The notes under the pieces: generated by a model
Database searches by the model: none
Seen by the model: the letters and a program-made list of their open reading frames with translations, nothing else
Told to the model about the DNA's origin: nothing
Translations under genes and position numbers: made by a program
In this document: positions 9,266-16,574 of the stretch, one piece after another
Position numbering within the stretch: position 1 is the stretch's first letter
Layout: each line of letters begins with the position of its first letter
From: Streptomyces sp. NBC_00094
GTDB lineage: Bacteria > Actinomycetota > Actinomycetes > Streptomycetales > Streptomycetaceae
NCBI RefSeq assembly: GCF_026343125.1
Contig: NZ_JAPEMB010000001.1
Coordinates: 6,205,501 to 6,269,500, forward strand
Reading direction: 5' to 3'
Length of the DNA: 64,000 nt

Positions 9266-10162
9266 TCAGGCGAGGGTGAGAGGGAGGGCGGTCAGGCCGC
9301 GGGTCAGGCGGGTGGGGCGCCAGGTCAGGGATTCTGCGGGGATGGCCAGGCGCGTGTTCGGGAAGCGGGTTACCAGGGCGCGGAGGGCGATTTCCACCTC
9401 GGCCCGGGCCAGGGGCGTGCCCGGGCAGCGGTGGATGCCGTGGCCGGCGACCAGGAGGAGGGCGGCCAGGGAGACGCTCTCGCTCCGGTCGAGGCCGCCT
9501 TCCGCGCAGTCGCGCAGGAGGGAGTGGAGCGGGCCGTCGCCGGGGGTGGCGTGGGCCGTGTCGACGAGGTGGGTCAGGTAGGCGCCGATCCGATGTGACG
9601 TGGCGTCGACGCGGTCGGTGTCGGCCGCGTCGAAGAGGTCGTGCGACCAGTCGGCGAGAGTGGTGCGGTCGGATTCCGGCACCCCCAGCAGCTCGCAGAT
9701 GACAGTGACCGGCAGAGGTACCGCCAGGTCCGCCACCAGGTCCACCTCCGTGCCCGGTCGCCACGCGGTCATGAGGTCGTCGACGACCCGAGTGATGCAC
9801 GGGCGTAGTTCCCGGACGCGTCCGGTGGTGAACAACCGCGTCGCCACCCGCCGGTGGCGGGTGTGCGCGGGTGGGTCGCTCGCCGGCATGTTCCGGGAAA
9901 TCGCCGAGTGCAGGTCGCGGTTCGAATGCCGGTCGGCGAAGAAGAGAGCTGTGTCCTTGGACAGACGGGGGCCGGTGAACGCCTCGCGGGCCTCGGGGTG
10001 ACCAGTGATCAGGTACGCGTGGTGTCCGCCGGATCCGGCGGGGATCCGCTGGACAGGGCAGCCTTCGCGCAGCCGGTCGTAGGCGGGGTAGGGGTAGGGG
10101 TAGGGGTAGGGGTCGGCGGAGAAGCGCGGGTCGCGCAGGGGGTCCTGCCGCGGGGCGGCCAT
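9266..10162 (-). pseudogene. Cytochrome P450 with an internal deletion (I-helix end to heme loop)
   Basis: The 298-residue frame is clearly a bacterial class I cytochrome P450, but it is about 100 residues short. Residues 1-240 match the usual first half and reach the I-helix (SLAALLLVAG). At residue 241 the sequence jumps directly into the heme-binding loop HGIHRCPGTPLARAE, with the heme cysteine at 246. The I-helix acid-Thr pair, the K-helix ExxR motif and the meander are all missing. The reading frame survives the deletion, so protein may be made, but it should not bind oxygen or fold normally. The start chosen is ATG at 10162 (GGAGG 9 nt upstream); ATG 10243 is an in-frame alternative. 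No ferredoxin gene lies next to it. Confidence 0.88.
10085..10114. repeat. Hexanucleotide tandem repeat GGGGTA x4 plus one variant
   Basis: Four perfect GGGGTA copies followed by GGGGTC lie within the 5' part of the P450 remnant and encode its Pro-Tyr repeat (PYPYPYP). Confidence 0.9.
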
Positions 10163-10189
10163 GAGGCCGTGCCTCCGTTCTCGTGTGCC

Positions 10190-10224
10190 GGACGCCGGAC
10201 GCCGGACGCCGGACGCCGGACGCC
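10190..10224. repeat. Heptanucleotide tandem repeat GGACGCC x5
   Basis: Five perfect copies in the leader just upstream of the chosen P450 start codon. A 7-bp unit shifts the frame with each copy gained or lost, which supports the start at 10162 downstream of the repeat. Confidence 0.9.
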
Positions 10225-10477
10225 GGGCGTCGGCCTCCGTCATGAGCGGGAGCCACGTGAATCTCGCCGGGAGGTCGCGGTATCCCGTACCGATGGTTGC
10301 GGGAGTCGAAGTGCCTCGACGCACGCGTCGAATGCGGCGCGAACGTGATCAAGGTCCATGCTCTCACTATGGTGTTGCTCCCACTCGCCTGCGCCATCAT
10401 CTGCTTGCGACGCCCGCGAACCTCATTCTGAAATGATCAGGTGGAGACAGGAACGTCCAGCGCCTACGATCACGCCC

Positions 10478-11338
10478 ATGTCCCTCACCTCACCCATACC
10501 CGTCCTGCGTGGTTCCGGCGGAGCCGTCCTCCGATCCGAGGGCGACGACCTGGTACTGAGCCGGGCGGACGTGGAGACGCGGATCCCGCTCCAGGCCGTC
10601 CGGCGGATCCGCGCCGAGGGGCCTGCGGTCGCCGTGGAGCTCACCGCCCCGGCCGGGACGACCCCGGCCGTTCACCAGGTCGACGGCGTGAGCGAGGCGG
10701 CCGCCACGTTCTTCGCCGACGCGGTCAACGCGACCCTGCCCGAGCGCGCCGAGGAGGCCGGGGAGACCGCCGACGGTTCGGCCCTCGTCACCGTCCGCGC
10801 CCTGACCGAGCCCGAGCAGGACAGGCGGACGCGCGTGTTCAGGCTCTGGGTCGGGGCCGTCGCCCTCCTGACCGTCGTGCTCACCGTGGCCGTCTGGATC
10901 ACGGCGCCGACGCCCCTCGCCTTGCCGATCCTGATCGTCTTCCCCTTCGGCGCGGCCGCCACCACGCTCGGCATCATGGGGCTGAAGATCGTCCGCGACG
11001 AGTGGTCCCTGCCCCGCAAGGGCATCACCGTCGATGCGGTACGGCGCGACGGCACGACCGACATGTTCGGCGTGACGGGCAACTACGTGTACACGGACCT
11101 GCACGGCCAGAGCCGTTCGATGTACGCCCAGAGCGGCGCCGAGATCATCCAGGTCGCCTACCACCCGCAGAACCCCGGCACCGTGGTCGCCTGCCAGTCG
11201 TTGCTGCGCAGGTCCGTCTGGGCCGTCGTCTCCACGGTCATCCTCCTCATCGGCCTCGTCGTCGACATCGTCGTCATCGGCCTGGTCTTCTTCGCCCTCC
11301 AGGGCGGGTACGACGATTACGCGCTCACGGCCCTCTGA
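10478..11338 (+). CDS. DUF3592-like membrane protein
   Basis: A 286-residue predicted membrane protein. Residues 1-140 are a soluble, acidic N-terminal part. Two hydrophobic helices follow at about 149-195 (VALLTVVLTVAVWI and LPILIVFPFGAAATTLGIMG). Next comes a beta-rich loop (GNYVYTDLHGQSRSMYAQ...VAYHPQNPG) resembling DUF3592 domains, and a last hydrophobic helix at about 245-275. A TACGAT box ends 8 nt before the ATG, so the mRNA may be leaderless. The gene stands alone between the P450 remnant and a convergent LysR gene. The function is unknown; the DUF3592 match is by eye. Confidence 0.75.
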   Translation: MSLTSPIPVLRGSGGAVLRSEGDDLVLSRADVETRIPLQAVRRIRAEGPAVAVELTAPAGTTPAVHQVDGVSEAAATFFADAVNATLPERAEEAGETADGSALVTVRALTEPEQDRRTRVFRLWVGAVALLTVVLTVAVWITAPTPLALPILIVFPFGAAATTLGIMGLKIVRDEWSLPRKGITVDAVRRDGTTDMFGVTGNYVYTDLHGQSRSMYAQSGAEIIQVAYHPQNPGTVVACQSLLRRSVWAVVSTVILLIGLVVDIVVIGLVFFALQGGYDDYALTAL

Positions 11339-11447
11339 GCCGCGGTCGGCGGACGGCTGCCGTGGTCGGTGACGGGGCCGCGCACACCCTGCCACGTCCT
11401 GATCCTTCCGGCGCGGGCCAACGGCCGGTCCGCTGACCGGAGTTCTC

Positions 11448-12464
11448 TCAGCCTCGGGGGTCGGGCGGCTCCTCGTGGTCGATCCGCTCCCGAGGTCCCG
11501 CAGGGGAGACCAGGGCCGCATCAGGATGCCGGCGGCGCCAATCCGAATAGACCGCGCTGGCGGCACAGGTGTCGAGGTAACCCGCCGCCACCGCGCGCAC
11601 GATCCTGTCGCCGTGGGCGGCGAGTGGGCCGTCCCGGTGCCAGGCCAGCACGTGGCGGTACCAGAGCGGGTTCCCCGCGAGGGGGCGGATGGTGACGCCG
11701 GGAGTCTGCGCGAACGTGGCCTGGCAGAGGCTGACGGCCAGGCCCGCGCGGACCAGTTCGATCAGCTGGCGCCCCTCGGCCTCGTGCGGGGCGGAAGGGC
11801 GGCGACCGGTCAGTGCGCACACGGAGGACCAGTACTCGCGGGTGCGGTCGCCGTCGTGCCGGGGCATCGCCCAGTCGTGATCGGCGAGTTCGGTCAGCCG
11901 GACGGCCTCCTGGCCGGCCAGCGGATGGGTCGAGGGCAGCAGGGCGAATACGGGCTCGGTGACCAGAGGGGTGAGGATCACGCCGTCGCGCGGAGGAAGC
12001 ACCTGCTCGGGGTGATCGCCGAGGACGGCCGCCTCCAGCCGGCCCGCGGTGAGGTCGTCCAGGAGCGTGACGGGGGAGTGGTGGCACCGTGACGTCACCT
12101 CGGCCGTGGGGAGGAACGTCCGTACGGCCAGGAGGAGATGACCGAGCAGGGGAGCGCCGACCGACCCGACGCGGACCCGGTCCGGGGGCGCCAGACGGCG
12201 GGCCGCGCCGGCGGTGTCGGCGAGGAGCGCGTCGATGCCCGGCAGGACGGCGTGGGCTCGCGCCAGCACCAGCTCGCCGAAGTCCGTGGGTGTGGCCCCG
12301 GACCGGCTCCGGTCGAAGAGGACGCCGCCCAGCATCGTCTCGATGCGGCGCAACTGTGTGCTGAGGCCCGGTTGGGTCATGGACAGCGCGGCGGCGGCCC
12401 GGGTGAGGCTGCCGGCCTCGGCGATCGCGCACAGCACGCGCAGATGCCGTACCTCCAGTTCCAT
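11448..12464 (-). CDS. LysR-family transcriptional regulator
   Basis: A 338-residue regulator. An N-terminal winged helix-turn-helix (ELEVRHLRVLCAIAEAGSLT followed by a TQPGLSTQLRRIE recognition helix) is followed by a substrate-binding-type effector domain (about 90-300). I start it at the ATG at 12464, where the family normally begins; an ATG at 12473 would add three residues. It is divergent from the first secreted metalloprotease gene with about 100 bp between them. By the usual LysR habit it may control that gene, but this is inference. The effector cannot be predicted. Confidence 0.88.
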   Translation of the reverse strand: MELEVRHLRVLCAIAEAGSLTRAAAALSMTQPGLSTQLRRIETMLGGVLFDRSRSGATPTDFGELVLARAHAVLPGIDALLADTAGAARRLAPPDRVRVGSVGAPLLGHLLLAVRTFLPTAEVTSRCHHSPVTLLDDLTAGRLEAAVLGDHPEQVLPPRDGVILTPLVTEPVFALLPSTHPLAGQEAVRLTELADHDWAMPRHDGDRTREYWSSVCALTGRRPSAPHEAEGRQLIELVRAGLAVSLCQATFAQTPGVTIRPLAGNPLWYRHVLAWHRDGPLAAHGDRIVRAVAAGYLDTCAASAVYSDWRRRHPDAALVSPAGPRERIDHEEPPDPRG

Positions 12465-12528
12465 GCCGCGCATGTTATGGAGCGATGACAGCTTTCGGAC
12501 AGGAGCGGGATCCCGCCAGTCTTATGTG

Positions 12529-12544
12529 AAATGTCACACGCCAT
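12529..12544 (+). promoter_or_regulatory. Conserved promoter motif AAATGTCACACGCCAT
   Basis: This 16-mer in the LysR/metalloprotease intergenic region reappears with one difference at 42079-42094, upstream of the DapA-like gene. Just before it, TGTGA-N4-TCACA forms a perfect inverted repeat. It may be a regulator site. Confidence 0.4.
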
Positions 12545-12565
12545 TAATGTGGAGGTCGCTCGCCC

Positions 12566-13753
12566 ATGAGGCTCATCGATCGGCTGACGGCGTCGCGCGG
12601 GCTGCTGCCCGCCCTCGCGGCCGCCCTGCTCCTCCTCCCGCTGGGGACACCGCCCGCCCGGGCCGCCGACGGCCCGTCGGCCTGCGCCCTGCCCGGCGCC
12701 ACCGGTTGGACGGACGAGGGGCACGACACGGACTACTCGGTGTTCCAGCGTCCCGTGGGGACGATCAAGGTCGGCATGATCTTCGTGGACTTCCCGGACG
12801 CGCGTGCCACCGAGGCGCCGGGGGACGACGCGGCGCAGATCACGCCCGGGGCGGACTGGCTGTGGAACGCCTCGTACGGCAGGACATGGCTCTCGATCAG
12901 CCGGCATCAGCAGTGGGTGCGGATGCCTCGCGCCTCCACCGACTACGGCTTCGCCCGCGGCCTGACCCACGCGACGCACGAGGCGTACATCAGGGACGCG
13001 GTGGCGGCCGCGGATCCGTACGTGGACTTCTCGGGGTACGACATGGTCTACGTCGTGCCGACCCGCAACGCGGCGGCGATCTCCTTCACGCCGACCTATG
13101 TGTACGAGCCGGGCACCGCGGGAGTGGTGGCCGACGGCCGCCGGGTCAGGTGGGCGGTGACCTTCGGTCAGGACATGTGGCACTGGGGGGCCAAGCTGGT
13201 CGCCCACGAGACGGCTCACACCTTCGGCCTGCCCGACCTGTACGCCTTCGACGCCGGCGGCGACGCCCACCGCTTCATCGGCGGCTGGGACGTGATGGGC
13301 CTGGTCGGCGGCCGGGGGTCGCAGTTCTTCGCCTGGCATTCCTGGAAGCTCGGCTGGACCGCTGACAACCAGGTCGTGTGCCGGGCCACGAAGGGCAGCG
13401 ACACCGTCTACCTCACGGCGGTCGAGTACGGCAGCGGCACCAAGATGGCGGTGATCCGCACCGGTCCCACGACCGCGTACGTCGTCGAGTCCCGGCGCGG
13501 GGTCCAGGCGGACGCGGGATCGTGCTCCACCGGCGCGCTGGTCTACCGGGTCGACTCCTCCGTGTGGACCGGCTACGGGCCCGTCACCGTCATGGACGCC
13601 AAGCCGACCGCCACCCCCGCCGCCGGCTGCCGTCCGCTGGACGACGCCCCCTTCTGGGTCGGTGAGTCGTTCACCGACGCGGCGGCCGGGGTGCGGATCG
13701 ACGTGCTCGGCGCCGACGGCTACGGCGAGACCGTACGCATCACCAAGTCCTAG
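12566..13753 (+). CDS. Secreted M6-like metalloprotease, copy 1
   Basis: A 395-residue secreted protein. The signal peptide has a basic start, a long Leu/Ala core and a PPARA-A cleavage-like site near residue 33. The zinc site is HETAH in LVAHETAHTFGLPDLYAF, an HExxH motif followed by the GxPD typical of M6 (immune inhibitor A-like) peptidases. The GGWDVMG stretch after it is the usual M6 downstream motif. A conserved Cys pair is probably disulphide bonded. GGAGG lies 10 nt before the ATG. The gene is followed after 63 bp by a paralogue that is very similar throughout. The likely role is extracellular protein breakdown; the target is unknown. Confidence 0.88.
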   Translation: MRLIDRLTASRGLLPALAAALLLLPLGTPPARAADGPSACALPGATGWTDEGHDTDYSVFQRPVGTIKVGMIFVDFPDARATEAPGDDAAQITPGADWLWNASYGRTWLSISRHQQWVRMPRASTDYGFARGLTHATHEAYIRDAVAAADPYVDFSGYDMVYVVPTRNAAAISFTPTYVYEPGTAGVVADGRRVRWAVTFGQDMWHWGAKLVAHETAHTFGLPDLYAFDAGGDAHRFIGGWDVMGLVGGRGSQFFAWHSWKLGWTADNQVVCRATKGSDTVYLTAVEYGSGTKMAVIRTGPTTAYVVESRRGVQADAGSCSTGALVYRVDSSVWTGYGPVTVMDAKPTATPAAGCRPLDDAPFWVGESFTDAAAGVRIDVLGADGYGETVRITKS

Positions 13754-13816
13754 GGAGTCGTCGCGGGCCACCCCCGAACTCCCCGTACCCCTCGACCCGT
13801 TTCCGACAGGAGAGAC

Positions 13817-14995
13817 ATGACCACACCGCTCCGCCGTCTGCGCCCCCTCGCCGCCGCAGTCGCCCTCATCCCCTGCCTGTCCGTCCCCACCGCGGCCGCC
13901 ACCTCGGGAGCCCCGGCCCCCACCGCCGACTGCGCGCTCCCCGGCAGGACCGGCTGGACCGACGAGGGCCACGACACCGACCGGAACCAGTTCCAGCCCT
14001 CCACCGGAACCCGCCGCGTCCTGACGCTCTTCGTGGACTTCCCCGACGCCCCGGCCACCGACCCCACCGAGCCGTACGCCGCTCACCTGGCCCCGGCCGC
14101 CGACTGGATGTTCCGCGCGAGCCACGAGCGCCTGCGGCTGGAGAGCACCGCGCTGCACCGCTGGATCCGCATGCCCACCGACTCCACCTCGTACGGCTTC
14201 GCACGCGGCCTCACCTTCGAAGCCCATGAGAAGTACCTCCGCGACGCGGTCGCGGCCGCTGACCCGTACGCGGACTTCTCCCGGTACGACATGGTCTACG
14301 TCGTACCCGCCAGGACGGCGAGCGCCATTCCCTTCTCCCCGACCTACCTCTACGACCCGGCCGCACCCGGCATCACCGCCGACGGCACCCGCCTCAAGTG
14401 GGCCGTCACCTTCGGCCAGGACATGTGGCGCTGGGGCCACAAGGTCGCCGCCCACGAGACCGCGCACACCTTCGGCCTGCCCGACCTCTACTCCTTCACC
14501 GGCGCCACCCACCGGTACGTGGGCGGCTGGGACGTCATGGGCGACATCGCGGGCCGCGCCCCGCAGTACCTCGGCTGGCACTCCTGGAAGCTCGGCTGGA
14601 CCCGTGACGCCGAGGTCGCCTGTCTGCCCGGGCCCGGCCGCCGCACGGTACGGCTGACCTCGGCGGAACGTCCGGGCGGAACCAGGATCGCCGTACTGCG
14701 CACCGGTGAGACGACGGCGTACGTGGCGGAGTCCCGCCGTGCGGAGGGCAACGACGCCTCGGCCTGCTCCACCGGGGTGCTCATCTACAAGGTCGACTCC
14801 GCCACCCCGACCGGCGAGGGGCCGGTACGGATCATGAACGCGAACCCGACCGCGGCCCCGCCCGCCGGCTGCGCTCCGCTGGACCTGGCCGCGTACGCAC
14901 CCGGGCAGAGCTTCACCGATCCCGCGACCGGTGTGCGCATCGACGTGGTCGCGGGTGGCAGGACGGGCGACACGGTGCGGCTGAGCAAGGAGTGA
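13817..14995 (+). CDS. Secreted M6-like metalloprotease, copy 2
   Basis: A 392-residue paralogue of the preceding gene, in tandem on the same strand and almost certainly from a local duplication. It has a signal peptide (PLAAAVALIPCLSV core, Ala-rich cleavage region near residues 28-33). The same HETAH zinc motif is followed by FGLPDLY, then GGWDVMG, and the opening TGWTDEGHDTD segment is shared with copy 1. An AGGAGA ribosome site precedes ATG 13817. The catalytic motif is intact in both copies, so both may be active, perhaps with different substrates or expression. Confidence 0.88.
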   Translation: MTTPLRRLRPLAAAVALIPCLSVPTAAATSGAPAPTADCALPGRTGWTDEGHDTDRNQFQPSTGTRRVLTLFVDFPDAPATDPTEPYAAHLAPAADWMFRASHERLRLESTALHRWIRMPTDSTSYGFARGLTFEAHEKYLRDAVAAADPYADFSRYDMVYVVPARTASAIPFSPTYLYDPAAPGITADGTRLKWAVTFGQDMWRWGHKVAAHETAHTFGLPDLYSFTGATHRYVGGWDVMGDIAGRAPQYLGWHSWKLGWTRDAEVACLPGPGRRTVRLTSAERPGGTRIAVLRTGETTAYVAESRRAEGNDASACSTGVLIYKVDSATPTGEGPVRIMNANPTAAPPAGCAPLDLAAYAPGQSFTDPATGVRIDVVAGGRTGDTVRLSKE

Positions 14996-15017
14996 CCCGG
15001 GTCGACCGCACCGTGGA

Positions 15018-16568
15018 TCAGCTCCGTAGGCACCACTCGACGACGTCCGTCACGCTGGCGTCCACCCCCGCCTCCTCGTGGGCCACCGCGGCCGTGCGGA
15101 AGTAGCGGACCTCCCGGAAGTTCAGGTCCATGGCCCGTACGAGACTGTGCAGACCGAGCGCCTCGCACAGCCAGGTCCGGGTGTCGCCGCTGTCCTCGGG
15201 GCGGGGCGGTATCAGGCCGTGCTCGGTGAGCAGGTCCGTCTTGCTGACGGCGACCGCCAGGCGGGAGCGCTCCAGCGGGGCGCCCATCGCGGCCACCGCC
15301 TGGACCGAGCGGGCGAAGACCTCCTCCGGGTCGACCGTGGAGCCGAGGGTGCGGTCGAGGAGGGGGCCCGGGGCGGGTTCCAGCGACGTCCAGAACGCCT
15401 TCACCGCCATCGGGTCCAGGACGAAGACGAAGGTGCGCGCCGCCCGCGCGTACCGCAGGGCGTCCGTGTCGTCGCGGTCGACGAACCGCTCGCCGGCCGT
15501 GTCGAAGAGGTGGACGAGCCGCTGGGAACGGCCGCGCCCGAGGACGAAGGAGTGCGCCCGCGGCAGGGTCTTCTGGGTGGCGCGGGTGTGTCCCCGCATC
15601 CGCAGCACCTCGCGGAGCACCTGGTAGTTGGCGTCCGACTCCTCGTCGGCGAGGGTGAGCGCCGGACCGCCGTTCGCCGCCGTGTGCTCCAGGGACAGCA
15701 GCATGGCCGCCATCAGCTGCGTCTTGCCCGCCGCCTGCCCGCCGATCAGCGGGATCACGACCTCCGGCATGTGGCCGGCGTCCGTGTTCATCGGCTTCCC
15801 GCAGGACGGGTGGGTGCAGTACGCCTGGAGTCGCGAGTTCCGGCGCATCAGTACCAGCAGTGTCGGCATGTTCTGTCCGCACTCGCAGCGGCGCCGGAAG
15901 ATTCCGTACGTGCCCGGCCGGATGTCCGAGTGCCGGCGGCGGCAGGTGGTGCCGGGGCAGTCGTACGCCGGGTACGGCACGCGTTCGAAGCAGTGCGGGC
16001 AGATCATTCCGCTGCCCAGCCGTCTCCTCAGCATCACCGCGCGGTCGACACCGCGGAGGGTGCCGGCGACGGTCCGGGCCCCGACCGTCAGCAGGGTCAG
16101 CACGAGCAGGTGCAGGAGCAGCAACAGACCGATGAGCGGCGGTGCCAGGACCGCGCCCAGGCACAGCCCCAGGTACAGGGCCACACCGTACGGAACGGTC
16201 ACGGCACGGGTGACCCCCGGAGCGGTGAACTGGCGTGAGGTCACGGCGCGGAAGGAGTCGCCGACCGTGGTGACGTACGACCGGCGCTCCAGCGTGAGGA
16301 GCTGGCGCAGGTCACGGAAGCCGGGTCCGTAGAAGTAGTTGCGGTACGCCTTCACCTCCTCGTCCTGCGGGCGGTACGGCGGCAGAGTCCGGAACTCGGG
16401 GGTCCGCCGGTACACGACGCCGATCAGCGTGGCTCCGAACCGGGCGAGCAGCTGCATCACGAGGGCCAGGCCGCGCAGGGCCGCGATGAGCGGGACGAAG
16501 GGCAGGAACGCGGCGAGGCCGGCGAGGAAGGCCACCGGGATGAGGACGAACGCGACGATTTCGGCCAT
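15018..16568 (-). CDS. Membrane-anchored zinc-ribbon GTPase (DO-GTPase2-like, TRAFAC clade)
   Basis: A 516-residue protein, last in the eleven-gene minus-strand operon. Two N-terminal hydrophobic segments (about 1-45) and two more at about 125-165 anchor it to the membrane. A zinc-ribbon region follows (CPHCFERVPYPAYDCPG, then further Cys pairs ending CTHPSCGKP). The GTPase core has a P-loop GGQAAGKTQ, a switch II-like LFDTAGERF, and SKTDLL in place of NKxD. This resembles the second of the paired GTPases in the GTPase-centred conflict systems. It starts 6 nt after the GAP1 stop. The likely role is a membrane switch or threshold sensor for the operon. The GTPase fold is sure; the systemic role is inferred. 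Confidence 0.82.
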   Translation of the reverse strand: MAEIVAFVLIPVAFLAGLAAFLPFVPLIAALRGLALVMQLLARFGATLIGVVYRRTPEFRTLPPYRPQDEEVKAYRNYFYGPGFRDLRQLLTLERRSYVTTVGDSFRAVTSRQFTAPGVTRAVTVPYGVALYLGLCLGAVLAPPLIGLLLLLHLLVLTLLTVGARTVAGTLRGVDRAVMLRRRLGSGMICPHCFERVPYPAYDCPGTTCRRRHSDIRPGTYGIFRRRCECGQNMPTLLVLMRRNSRLQAYCTHPSCGKPMNTDAGHMPEVVIPLIGGQAAGKTQLMAAMLLSLEHTAANGGPALTLADEESDANYQVLREVLRMRGHTRATQKTLPRAHSFVLGRGRSQRLVHLFDTAGERFVDRDDTDALRYARAARTFVFVLDPMAVKAFWTSLEPAPGPLLDRTLGSTVDPEEVFARSVQAVAAMGAPLERSRLAVAVSKTDLLTEHGLIPPRPEDSGDTRTWLCEALGLHSLVRAMDLNFREVRYFRTAAVAHEEAGVDASVTDVVEWCLRS

Positions 16569-16574
16569 GACGGG

